From positions 1 to 22,830 of the forward strand of contig CAZBDU010000090.1 in assembly GCA_964490725.1 (NCBI GenBank): DNA of 22,830 nucleotides, given 5' to 3'. Positions 8,063 to 15,701 of the stretch are shown here, one piece after another. The notes below the pieces were generated by a model, which saw nothing but the letters and a program-made list of their open reading frames with translations, was not told the origin of the DNA and made no database searches. The position numbers were made by a program, and so were the translations under genes. Source of the DNA: CAZBDU01 sp964490725. GTDB lineage: Bacteria > Spirochaetota > Spirochaetia > SZUA-6 > DRHE01. Position 1 is the first letter of the stretch, and every line of letters begins with the position of its first letter.

Positions 8063-9566
8063 TCTGCTTGCCCCCCCTCATGGCGCTGTGCAGGAGCTTC
8101 TCCTGCGTGGCCTCCGCGCGAGAGTACTCGGCGGCGATCTCTCCCTCGTGCATCACGTAGATCCGGTCGCTCATTCCCAGGATCTCGCTGAGCTCCGAGG
8201 AGATCATCAGGACGGGGAACCCCTGCTGCACGATCTCGTCCATGAGCTTGTGGATTTCCTGCTTGGCCCCCACGTCGATGCCTCGGGTCGGTTCGTCGAG
8301 GATGAAGATCCTGGCCCGGGAGACCAGCCACTTGGCCAGCACCACCTTCTGCTGGTTTCCGCCGGAGAGGTACTTGACCAGCCGGCCGATACCCGGCGTC
8401 TTGATCTTGAGCTTCTCCACGTACTCTTCGGCGATGCTTCGCTCCACCTCCGGGCGCACGATGAGGTGGGGGAACAGCGTCCGCATCGCGGCGTGAATGA
8501 CGTTCTCCCGCACGGACAGGCCCTGGAAGAGACCCAGCTGCTTGCGGTCTTCGGTGAGAAACGCCAATCCTCTCCTGGTGGCCGCAACCGGCGAATCGAT
8601 CGTTGCCTTCTGCCCGTCGATCAGGATCTCTCCCGAGTCGGGTTGGTCCACGCCAAAGATCACCTGGGCCAGCTCCGTGCGGCCCGATCCCACCAGGCCG
8701 GCCAGCCCGACGATCTCCCCCTGGTGGAGCTTGAGAGAGACGTTGCGCAGGGCTGTTCCTCGGGAGACACTGCGGAGCTCGAGCACCGCCTTCCCCTGCG
8801 GCATGAACCGCCGCGGGAATTGATCCTTGAGCTCCCTGCCCACCATCATCTTGATGAGCTCGTTGATGTCCGTCCGGTCGGCCCGGACCGTGTCGATGTA
8901 CTGCCCGTCGCGGAGAACCGTGATCCTGTCGCCGATTTCCCACACCTCCTCGAGCCGGTGGGAGATGTAGATGATTCCGAGCCCCCGTTCCTTGAGAACC
9001 CTGATGATCGTGAACAGCGCCTTCGTTTCTCTCTCGGCCAGGGTGGCTGTGGGCTCGTCGAAGATGATGATCTTGGCCTCCAGGGACAGCGCTTTTGCGA
9101 CCTCCACCATCTGCTGCTGGGGAACGGAGAGGTTCCCGATCGAGTAGTCCGGAGCTATGTCCAGGCTCAGCGAGGAAAGCAGCTCAGTGCTCCCGCGGGC
9201 CATCTCTCTGCGGTCCACCAGGAAGCGCCGGGCTCCCTTCTTGCGGGGCTCCCGGCCCAGGAAGATGTTCTGCGCCACCGTAAGCTCCGGGATCAGGTTC
9301 ATCTCCTGGTAGATGGTGGAGATGCCCAACCTCTGAGAATCGTGGACGGAGCCGATCTCGATCTCCCGGCCGTTCATGAGAAAGCGTCCCGAGTCCTTCG
9401 GATACACCCCGGAAAGCAGCTTGATGAGGGTGGACTTGCCGGCTCCGTTTTCCCCCAGGAGCACGTGCACCTCACCCGGGAGGAGCTCGAAATCCACATC
9501 CTGCAGCGCCTGCACGCCGGGAAAGGCCTTGCAGATCTTCTCCGCTCTCAGGATCGGTTCCGCCAC
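8052..9566 (-). CDS. Sugar-type ABC transporter ATPase with two ABC domains
   Basis: A 504-residue ATPase of the RbsA/MglA/XylG family with duplicated ABC domains. Domain 1: Walker A GENGAGKST at residues 38-46, signature LSVPQQQMVEVAKAL, Walker B IIFDEPTATL, then SHRLEEV. Domain 2 has the degenerate Walker A typical of the family (GLVGSGRTE), signature LSGGNQQKVVLAKWL and FILDEPTRGID. It powers import through the two permeases that follow, taking substrate from the binding protein encoded further upstream in the operon. The start is a GTG at 9566 with AGAGG five bases before it. It lies 19 bases after the creatininase-family gene. Nothing is missing or truncated. Confidence 0.94.
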   Translation of the reverse strand: MAEPILRAEKICKAFPGVQALQDVDFELLPGEVHVLLGENGAGKSTLIKLLSGVYPKDSGRFLMNGREIEIGSVHDSQRLGISTIYQEMNLIPELTVAQNIFLGREPRKKGARRFLVDRREMARGSTELLSSLSLDIAPDYSIGNLSVPQQQMVEVAKALSLEAKIIIFDEPTATLAERETKALFTIIRVLKERGLGIIYISHRLEEVWEIGDRITVLRDGQYIDTVRADRTDINELIKMMVGRELKDQFPRRFMPQGKAVLELRSVSRGTALRNVSLKLHQGEIVGLAGLVGSGRTELAQVIFGVDQPDSGEILIDGQKATIDSPVAATRRGLAFLTEDRKQLGLFQGLSVRENVIHAAMRTLFPHLIVRPEVERSIAEEYVEKLKIKTPGIGRLVKYLSGGNQQKVVLAKWLVSRARIFILDEPTRGIDVGAKQEIHKLMDEIVQQGFPVLMISSELSEILGMSDRIYVMHEGEIAAEYSRAEATQEKLLHSAMRGGKQNGD

Positions 9567-9585
9567 GGCTGCCTCTGACTGTCTC

Positions 9586-10401
9586 CTACCTCACCGGCGG
9601 CCTGGTTCCCGCCGGCCATCGCTTCTTGATGTCCTCGATGACCTCACTCACCCGGTCCACCAGGGTCGAGACGATCTTCTCCCCTTTTTCCCGGGTCGCC
9701 AGGGTGGCATCCCCGATGACCCCGGTCTTCAGCTCCTGAGCCTCCCGCCGGGAAAAGGTCCCTTCGAAGTACTGGAACGTTCCGCCTCCCAACTCACCGC
9801 CCCCGGGAGGCGCGATGAGCTTCGGATCGATGAAGGGCTCTCCCATCTCCCCGGTGGCCTTGCTCATGTCCACGTACTGAGGGAACAGGTACAGCGCCAC
9901 GGAGGTCTCCGTCTCCCCTGCGTGCCAGAAGGTCGTCTCGAAGATGTCGTGGTGCACGTCCCGCACCCACTCGTACCAGTGCAATGTCAGCACGAAATAC
10001 CCTTCGATCCCGAGCTCCTGCATGGCGCTGGTGGCCGTCGGCACCTGACCGTGGGCCGAGAACACGATGAACTTGTTGAAGCCCGCCACCGCCGCCCCCC
10101 GGATGATGTCCTTGATCAGCGCTTTCTGCGTGTCGTTCTGCAGGGGAATCGTGCCGGGCATGTCCCAGTGATGCGGGGGATGGGATCCGTACATCGGACA
10201 GGGAAGGAGCACTGCGCCGGTTCTCCTGGCCAGCAGCTCGCACATGCCGACGGCGTTGAAGGTGTCGTCTCCGGTCGGGCAGTGCGGCCCGTGCTGTTCG
10301 ATCGATCCCAGCGGAAGGATGGCGACATCGCAGGTGTTTGAGGCATACTCCACGACCTCGGGAGCTGCCATTTCTTGAAACCACAGGAACTTCCTTTCCA
10401 T
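9586..10401 (-). CDS. Creatininase family hydrolase
   Basis: A 271-residue protein of the creatininase/creatinine amidohydrolase family, metal enzymes that open cyclic amides or related bonds. Metal-ligand candidates are E35 and H37 (LGSIEQHGPH), D46 (PTGDD), H117 (SAHG) and E163 (HAGETE). The segment MYGSHPPHHWDMPGTI matches the family's proline- and histidine-rich loop. Where creatininases usually carry NGHGGN this protein has SAHGQV, so the active-site rim differs and creatinine is unlikely to be the substrate. In this operon a sugar lactone or a related ring is a possible target (inference). The ATG at 10401 has GGGAGA six bases before it; an ATG at 10422 lacks such a site and a longer frame overlaps the upstream gene. 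Confidence 0.85.
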   Translation of the reverse strand: MERKFLWFQEMAAPEVVEYASNTCDVAILPLGSIEQHGPHCPTGDDTFNAVGMCELLARRTGAVLLPCPMYGSHPPHHWDMPGTIPLQNDTQKALIKDIIRGAAVAGFNKFIVFSAHGQVPTATSAMQELGIEGYFVLTLHWYEWVRDVHHDIFETTFWHAGETETSVALYLFPQYVDMSKATGEMGEPFIDPKLIAPPGGGELGGGTFQYFEGTFSRREAQELKTGVIGDATLATREKGEKIVSTLVDRVSEVIEDIKKRWPAGTRPPVR

Positions 10402-10430
10402 AACCGATCTCCCGTTACTCATCGAGGATT

Positions 10431-12320
10431 TCAGCCCGACCCCTCGGCCTGGTTCAGCCAGGCCAGGTCCAGCTCTTCCAGCTTCTCGGCCCTGGGCACG
10501 CCGTCGCCGTCCCACCCCATCATCCCGTAGTAGGTCTTTACGGCCTCCCGGAACCTGCGCCGGTCGATCTTCTGTCCCTTCATCGGTCCGTTGCGGAGCC
10601 CCTGGTGAATCCTTGGGGGCAGGACGTCGTCTCTAGCTGCCAGCCCCTCCCTCAAATTGAAGATCCGCGCCATGGTGCTGTGTCTCTCGCCGACCTTCAT
10701 CAGCTCCCAGAGGCTGGCATTCCACCCCGTTACGGCGTGCAGGTACTCCACTACGTCGTTGATGTAGATCGGACCCACCGGCTTCGCAGTGAACATGCAC
10801 AGGCCGATGGAGTTGTACATCGAGTACAGCTGCTGCAGATACACGAAATTGCGCACCTTCCTGGAACCCAGGTCGAGGGCCGGCACCGTCTGGTGCAGGC
10901 CCAGCGGCTCGTAGACGGCAAGGCCGCCTTCGTTTTCCAGAACCTGGTCGTGGGGGATCTCCATGTGATCGGGCCCGGAAGCAGACACTGCGTATCCCAG
11001 TCCCACCCCCGTCTTGCCCCTCGGCTCCTGAACGGGCAGGGTCAGGCCCTTCGTGTGCACGGCGAAGGCCTCGGACTTTCCGCCGACCCGTTGGACCGCT
11101 TCCCTGGGACCGAGCGACAGCACCTCCCCGAGACCCTCCCGCCCGCAGATTCTCTGAAGCATCGCCAGCACGGCCTCTGCGTTGCCGAACTCCAGCCTGA
11201 TCCCTCCGGTATCGGCCTCGGTGATCAGGCCCTTCTCGAAGCATTCCATGGCGAAGGCGATCATGGTGCCCGCCGAGATCGTGTCCACCCCGTGCATCTG
11301 GCAGATCTGGTTGGCCCGGGCGACGGCTTTGAGGTCGTCGACGCCGCACAGCGCCCCGAAGCTCACCAGGGTCTCGTATTCGGGTCCCCCGTAGGCAGGA
11401 TCGACGGGAAAGGGCTCCTCCACCCGCACCTCCCTCTTGCAGCGGATGTAGCACCCGTAGCAGGTCCCCCGGCCCACGAGAATCGAGCTTGCCATGGCTT
11501 CGGCGGAAATGCTCTCTGCGCCCTGGAAGACCCCGTCTCTGAAGTTGCGCGTCGGGAGGATGCCGAGCCGCTGCATGCCCATCACGCCCCGGGCCGTGCC
11601 GAGCTCTCCGATCGTCGCGGGGTTCTTCTTCCACTCGGCTGCGAAGCGACGGACCAGCTCGCGCACCTTGTCCGCATCGAACAGGGGCATCCTCTTCCCG
11701 CCGCGAACCGCGACGGCCTTCAGATTCTTGGAGCCCATGACGGCGCCCATGCCGCAGCGGCCGTTTGCATGCCGGAGCTCGTTCAGAATGCAGGCGTAGC
11801 TGACCAGCTTCTCCCCGCCCGGTCCGATGAGAGCCACGCGGATTTTCTCATCGCCCAGCTCTCTGCGGATCATTTCCTGGGCTTCACCGGTGCTCTTGCC
11901 CCACAGCGTGCTTGCGTCGCGCAGCTCCGCCGCGCCGTCGTGGATCCACAGGTACATGGGGTGGGCGGCCCTGCCTTTGACGATCAGGGCGTCGTAGCCT
12001 GCGAACTTGAGCTCCGGTCCCCACCACCCGCCTGCTTCGGATTCCCCGAAGCCCCGGGTGACCGGGGATTTCGCCGCAACGGTGAAACGGCTGAACCCGA
12101 GAGCGGGCGTTCCGGTGACCGCGGAGGCCGCAAACACGAGCACGTTCTCGGGAGCCAGGGGATCCACCCCGGCGGGGAGCTCCCGCAGCAGGAAGTACAG
12201 CGACAGGGCTCCTCCGCCCAGATACTGCCTGAGCACCTTCTCCGGGAGGGGGTGCTCCTCGAGGGTCCGATCGTTCAGATCGACTCTCAAGACCTTCCCG
12301 TTGTGACCAAAGACATCCAT
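10431..12320 (-). CDS. Tungsten-type aldehyde:ferredoxin oxidoreductase (AOR family)
   Basis: A 629-residue AOR-family enzyme, which oxidises aldehydes to acids with ferredoxin using a bis-pterin tungsten (or molybdenum) cofactor and one 4Fe-4S cluster. Cluster ligands match the Pyrococcus pattern: C287, C290 and C294 (CYGCYIRC) plus C508 (GLCMF). GGWWG is at residues 97-101 and the pterin-binding region HANGRCGMGAVMGSKNLK at 184-201. The motif DxxGLC before the last cysteine reads NSIGLC. No partner Fe-S or flavin subunit is encoded nearby. The ATG at 12320 was chosen because the protein begins there with the family start (GHNGKVLRVDL). It lies 23 bases after the cupin gene. The likely substrate is the aldehyde formed in this pathway (glyceraldehyde or glycolaldehyde are candidates, by inference). 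Confidence 0.93.
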   Translation of the reverse strand: MDVFGHNGKVLRVDLNDRTLEEHPLPEKVLRQYLGGGALSLYFLLRELPAGVDPLAPENVLVFAASAVTGTPALGFSRFTVAAKSPVTRGFGESEAGGWWGPELKFAGYDALIVKGRAAHPMYLWIHDGAAELRDASTLWGKSTGEAQEMIRRELGDEKIRVALIGPGGEKLVSYACILNELRHANGRCGMGAVMGSKNLKAVAVRGGKRMPLFDADKVRELVRRFAAEWKKNPATIGELGTARGVMGMQRLGILPTRNFRDGVFQGAESISAEAMASSILVGRGTCYGCYIRCKREVRVEEPFPVDPAYGGPEYETLVSFGALCGVDDLKAVARANQICQMHGVDTISAGTMIAFAMECFEKGLITEADTGGIRLEFGNAEAVLAMLQRICGREGLGEVLSLGPREAVQRVGGKSEAFAVHTKGLTLPVQEPRGKTGVGLGYAVSASGPDHMEIPHDQVLENEGGLAVYEPLGLHQTVPALDLGSRKVRNFVYLQQLYSMYNSIGLCMFTAKPVGPIYINDVVEYLHAVTGWNASLWELMKVGERHSTMARIFNLREGLAARDDVLPPRIHQGLRNGPMKGQKIDRRRFREAVKTYYGMMGWDGDGVPRAEKLEELDLAWLNQAEGSG

Positions 12321-12343
12321 GTGAGCGTGGCCTTTCTGCTCTC

Positions 12344-12718
12344 CTACATCTTCTGCAGGTTCCTGATCCCCTGCTCGGGGCCGGGAGGCGCGTAGAAGAA
12401 CGCGAAGCACAGCGGTTCCTTGCCGGTGTTTCTGAAGATGTGCCTCAGCCCGGGAGGCATGAAGACCGCCGTCTCCGGCTCCAGGGGGAAGCTTTCCCCG
12501 GTTTCCACCTCCGCCACGCCGCTGCCCCTGTAGATGAACATCACCTCTTCGGACTCCTCGTGGCTGTGGTAGGGGATCTCACTTCCCACGGGGATCTCGG
12601 TTGCGCCGCAGGAGATGCGGGTGGCCCCCGCCTCGTTGTCGATGAAGATCCGCAGGATCCTGTCAGGGTTGTTCCCCCTGTATGCCTGCACGCTCTGCTT
12701 GGGATACACGTATCTCAT
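12344..12718 (-). CDS. Small single-domain cupin protein
   Basis: A 124-residue cupin. Metal ligands of cupin motif 1 are visible as H51 and H53 (PYHSHEESEEVMF), with E57 or E58, and motif 2 gives H93 (PPGLRHIFRN). Small cupins of this kind act as sugar-phosphate or keto-acid isomerases, lyases or sensors; the function here is unknown. In a sugar-acid operon an isomerase or a pyranose mutarotation role is possible. It is separated from the binding-protein gene by a strong hairpin (12770-12816), so its expression may be lower than that of the binding protein. Confidence 0.88.
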   Translation of the reverse strand: MRYVYPKQSVQAYRGNNPDRILRIFIDNEAGATRISCGATEIPVGSEIPYHSHEESEEVMFIYRGSGVAEVETGESFPLEPETAVFMPPGLRHIFRNTGKEPLCFAFFYAPPGPEQGIRNLQKM

Positions 12719-12769
12719 GGTCCATTACCCCTCTGCTCCGGTCTGGGCCGGCGGTTCCTCCGCCAACTT

Positions 12770-12816
12770 CCGGAGTGTCCGGGCGGCGGAAATGCCGCCG
12801 GACCCGGACACTCCGG
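12770..12816 (-). promoter_or_regulatory. Strong intercistronic hairpin after the binding-protein gene
   Basis: CCGGAGTGTCCGGG (12770-12783) pairs perfectly with CCCGGACACTCCGG (12803-12816), and inside it CGGCGG (12784-12789) pairs with CCGCCG (12795-12800), leaving a loop AAATG and a two-base bulge. No T run follows on either strand. It lies between the stop of the binding-protein gene and the start of the cupin gene. Such hairpins after periplasmic binding-protein genes are known to stabilise the upstream message and reduce read-through. Confidence 0.85.
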
Positions 12817-12834
12817 GACTTTGACCAGCCGGGT

Positions 12835-13803
12835 CTACTGCTTGGACGCCTTGAAGGCGGCGACGTTGGCCTTGGTGACGATCTTGGCTCCGCCGGTGCC
12901 GATCTTGGTTTCCATCGGCGGCTTGGCTCCGGTCACCAGGTACTCGCAGAGCAGATCCACGGCCGTGTAGGCCTGGCCGTATCCGTTGGAGTCGATGGTT
13001 GCCCCCAGATCGCCGGACACCACGGCGTCGACCGCCTCTGGGATCGCGTCGATGCCCGCCACCGCAATCTCCCGGCGCGCGTCCTTGATGGCCTCCTTGG
13101 CCCCCAGCGCCATGGAGTCGTTGGCGGCCAGAACCACGTCGATGTCGGGGAATCGGATCAGCAGATCCTCCATGACCTGCATGGCCATCTGGCGGTTGTA
13201 CTTCGCGGTGGTGGACGCCAGGATCTGGATCTGGGGATGCTCGTCCAGCACGTTGTGCATGCCCTCGAGCCGATCCCTGGCCGTAGAGGCGCCGGTGGTG
13301 CCCTCCAGGATCACCACCTTGCCCTTGCCGCCCGTGTGGTCTACGGCGAACTGCCCCAGGGCTTCCCCCAGAGTGACGTGGTCGATTCCGGCGAAGCCGA
13401 GAATGTTGTCGGTCTCCGCGCGGGTGTTGCAGTTGAACACCGGGATCCCGGCCTCATTGGCCCGTTCGATGCCGCTGACGATTCCCTTGCCGTCGATGGG
13501 CACGATCACGACGCCGTCCACTCGCTTTTCGATCAGGTCCTCCATGATCCGTATCTGGTTCTCCACGGAGTACTTCTCCGGCGCCAGGCACGTGTACTGG
13601 AGGCCCCACTTTTCGGCAGCCGCCGCGCCGCCCTTCTTCATGTCGACGAAGAAAGGATTGGTGAGGTCCTTGACGATCAGAACCACCTGCATGTCCCCGG
13701 GTTCCTTGGGGCCGGCTTTTGCCGCGCCTTCCGGCTGTCCCGTCGCCAGCAGCGGCATGCCGGCCAGCAGCAGGACCGCGATCGCTAGAACGATCCTCTT
13801 CAT
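12835..13803 (-). CDS. Sugar-binding protein of ribose-type ABC transporter
   Basis: A 322-residue periplasmic binding protein of the RbsB/LacI-like type I group (Peripla_BP_4). A Sec signal sequence covers about residues 1-20 (basic MKR, then a Leu/Ala/Val core) with cleavage likely around LLA-TGQ; there is no lipobox cysteine. The mature protein starts with the first sugar-binding segment VVLIVKDLTNPFFVDMKKG and later has DGVVIVPID and VVLAANDSMALGAKEA, family-conserved positions. The ATG at 13803 has AAGGAGGG at ideal spacing, the strongest ribosome binding site in the operon, fitting a high-level binding protein. A hairpin precedes it (13832-13861) and another follows (12770-12816). Ligand unknown; family members bind sugars, polyols or autoinducer-like molecules. 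Confidence 0.94.
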   Translation of the reverse strand: MKRIVLAIAVLLLAGMPLLATGQPEGAAKAGPKEPGDMQVVLIVKDLTNPFFVDMKKGGAAAAEKWGLQYTCLAPEKYSVENQIRIMEDLIEKRVDGVVIVPIDGKGIVSGIERANEAGIPVFNCNTRAETDNILGFAGIDHVTLGEALGQFAVDHTGGKGKVVILEGTTGASTARDRLEGMHNVLDEHPQIQILASTTAKYNRQMAMQVMEDLLIRFPDIDVVLAANDSMALGAKEAIKDARREIAVAGIDAIPEAVDAVVSGDLGATIDSNGYGQAYTAVDLLCEYLVTGAKPPMETKIGTGGAKIVTKANVAAFKASKQ

Positions 13804-13831
13804 AAAGCCCTCCTTAGTAGTGAGTCTCCTC

Positions 13832-13861
13832 AATAATGACCCGCGCGAAGGCGGTCATATT
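13832..13861 (-). promoter_or_regulatory. Imperfect hairpin just upstream of the binding-protein gene
   Basis: ATGACC(C)GC at 13836-13844 pairs with GCGGTCAT at 13851-13858, with AAT and ATT flanks that can extend the stem around a bulge. It sits in the 71-base gap between dehydrogenase 2 and the binding-protein gene. It may act as an mRNA processing or stability element that separates the regulatory part of the operon from the transport part. No intrinsic terminator T run is present. Confidence 0.45.
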
Positions 13862-13874
13862 GACGGCAACCGGA

Positions 13875-14975
13875 TCACCGCGCAGGTTCCTTGCCTGCGG
13901 GTCCGTTCGGCTCCACGATTATCTTGATGGCCCCCTCCTTGCGCGTGACGAACAGATCCAGGGCCCGCTCGAACTCCGCGAGAGGCAGAGAGTGGGTGAT
14001 CAGCGGGTCCACATTAAGCTGGCCGGAGGCCATCAGCTCCAGGACCCTGGCGCTCACGTTCGGGTTTGCCCTGGAACCGCAGATGGAGATCTCGTCCAGC
14101 ACGATCCTGGCAAAGGGCAGCTTCTCCATGACCGTCGCAGGCGGTATTCCCACCAGACCCACGGTCCCTCCCCGTCTGACCATGGCGGCCGCCTGGGCGA
14201 AGGTGCCTTCCGCACCCGAGCACTCGAACGCTTCGTCCACCCCCGCTCCCCCGGTCAGGCCGCGAACCGCCGCAACCGGGTCCTCCCGTTCGAAATCGAC
14301 GAGCCCCGCTGCGCCGAGCTTTGCTGCGGCTTGCAGCCTGAAACCCCGGCCGATGGCGATCACCCGCGAGGCTCCCAGGACCCGCGCCATGAGCACGGCG
14401 AGCAGCCCCACCGGGCCCGGCCCTATGACCGCGACGGTCCCCCCCGGGCTAATCCCGGTCAGCTCCATGCAGTGCAGAGCCACCCCGGCGGTGTCCACCA
14501 GGGCTCCCTGGTGGTAGCCCACCGCAGCGGGCATTCTGGTGACGCTCCTCGGTTTGAAGAGGTTGAACTGAGCGTATGCGCCCGAGGACAGGTGGCCGTA
14601 GTGCCGGTGGCCCGTTTCCGGTTTGCCGTAGTTGCGGCAGAGATTGTACTCTCCCCGCATGCAGCTCGCGCAGGTCCCGCAGCCGCTGTGGGCCTCGCCT
14701 GCCACGCGATCGCCGGCCTTCAAGCCCGTCACGTTCTTCCCCGTTGCAACCACCTCGCCGGCCCACTCATGGCCGGGGATGAAGGGAAAGGAAGGCGGCC
14801 ATTTGCCGGCGGTGTCGCCTCGAATGATCTTGGGATCGCTGCCGCAGATCGCCACGGCTCTGACCCGGCACAGCACGTCGTCGGCGCCAGGCTCGGGAAC
14901 CGGCACCTCCTGCAGGAGGTGCTCGCCGGGCCCGGTGAGCACCAGGGCCAGCATCTTCTCCGGTATCGCGGTCAT
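13875..14975 (-). CDS. Zinc-dependent medium-chain dehydrogenase 2
   Basis: A 366-residue zinc alcohol dehydrogenase of the MDR superfamily, near the threonine/sorbitol dehydrogenase groups. Catalytic zinc candidates are C44 (AICGSD), H69 and E70 (PGHEW); the structural zinc site is C99, C102, C105 and C113 (CGTCASCMRGEYNLC). The Rossmann nucleotide motif GPGPVG is at 185-190, followed by an acid-free strand end (VIAIGRG), where the usual Asp for NAD is lacking, so coenzyme choice is not certain. It is expected to oxidise a hydroxyl of a sugar or sugar acid. GGGAG six bases before the ATG is a good binding site. It follows the GntR gene by 27 bases and is only distantly related to dehydrogenase 1. 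Confidence 0.93.
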   Translation of the reverse strand: MTAIPEKMLALVLTGPGEHLLQEVPVPEPGADDVLCRVRAVAICGSDPKIIRGDTAGKWPPSFPFIPGHEWAGEVVATGKNVTGLKAGDRVAGEAHSGCGTCASCMRGEYNLCRNYGKPETGHRHYGHLSSGAYAQFNLFKPRSVTRMPAAVGYHQGALVDTAGVALHCMELTGISPGGTVAVIGPGPVGLLAVLMARVLGASRVIAIGRGFRLQAAAKLGAAGLVDFEREDPVAAVRGLTGGAGVDEAFECSGAEGTFAQAAAMVRRGGTVGLVGIPPATVMEKLPFARIVLDEISICGSRANPNVSARVLELMASGQLNVDPLITHSLPLAEFERALDLFVTRKEGAIKIIVEPNGPAGKEPAR

Positions 14976-15002
14976 GCCCTGCTCCCGTTCTCCCCCACAG
15001 TC

Positions 15003-15701
15003 CTACGGGAAGTCATGGAACTTGTAGCGGTTCAGGTTCGCCACGTGGTACCTCTTGCTCTCCTGTATGTGGTCTCTCATGCTCTTCTCAGCCAGGAACG
15101 GGTCTCCCCCCTGTATGGTCTGCAGCACGGCCATGTGCTGCCGGTAGGTGGTCTCTGCGCGCTGGGGGTCGTACTTGGTCATCATGGTGATCCGGTTGCT
15201 CTGCACGCTCACTGCCCTGATCATCTTCATCAGCTTGGAGTTCTTGGAGTTCTTGAGGATGTGCTCATGGAATGCGAAGTCCCGTTTGGCCGCGGCATCC
15301 AGGTCGTTGTTCTTCGCCGCCTCGCGGAACTCCTCCAGGATTGCCGCCAGCGCGTCGATTTTCTCCTGATCCGAGTTCTCGACGAAGAGGCGAACCGCCA
15401 GTCCCTCCAGCACCTCCCGCACGTCGTACACCTCTACGATGTTCTCGTAGGTTATGTAGGAGACGTGCGCGAGCTTTCCCGGGATGAAGGTGACCAGCTC
15501 CTCGTGTGCCAGGCGCTGCAGAGCCTCCCTGACGGGCGTCCGGCTCACCTTCAGAAGCTCGCACAGCTTCCGCTCCACCAGGGGAGTGCCGGGAAGGAGG
15601 GCGTTGCTGAGAATCCGCTCCTTCATCCGTTCGTAGGCCTCGGTGGTCTTGGTCTTTCTCCCGGCGGCAATGGAGTATCGCCCGACCTCCCTGGAGCTCA
15701 C
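15003..15701 (-). CDS. GntR family regulator, FCD-type
   Basis: A 232-residue transcription factor. The N-terminal winged helix occupies about residues 18-82, with the family-hallmark recognition region VSRTPVREALQRL at 52-64. The rest is an all-helical FCD ligand-binding domain with candidate metal ligands in RDFAFHEHI, RQHMAVL and MRDHI. FCD regulators respond to organic or sugar acids and bind short palindromes. Start: the longer open frame runs into the previous gene, while a GTG at 15701 overlaps the stop of dehydrogenase 1 by four bases (GTGA) and has GGGGAGG seven bases upstream. It is the second gene of the operon it probably controls, so it would regulate itself through the palindromes at 16751-16773. 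Confidence 0.93.
   Translation of the reverse strand: MSSREVGRYSIAAGRKTKTTEAYERMKERILSNALLPGTPLVERKLCELLKVSRTPVREALQRLAHEELVTFIPGKLAHVSYITYENIVEVYDVREVLEGLAVRLFVENSDQEKIDALAAILEEFREAAKNNDLDAAAKRDFAFHEHILKNSKNSKLMKMIRAVSVQSNRITMMTKYDPQRAETTYRQHMAVLQTIQGGDPFLAEKSMRDHIQESKRYHVANLNRYKFHDFP

Noticed and set aside
10605..12395. Long plus-strand open frame of about 596 codons opposite the AOR gene
   Set aside because: It mirrors the high-GC third-position pattern of the AOR gene, is rich in His, Gln, Arg and Pro, and shows no domain; the minus-strand AOR motifs are unmistakable.
12770..12816. Rho-independent terminator
   Set aside because: The stem is strong but no T run follows on either strand, and the same-direction genes continue closely spaced beyond it.
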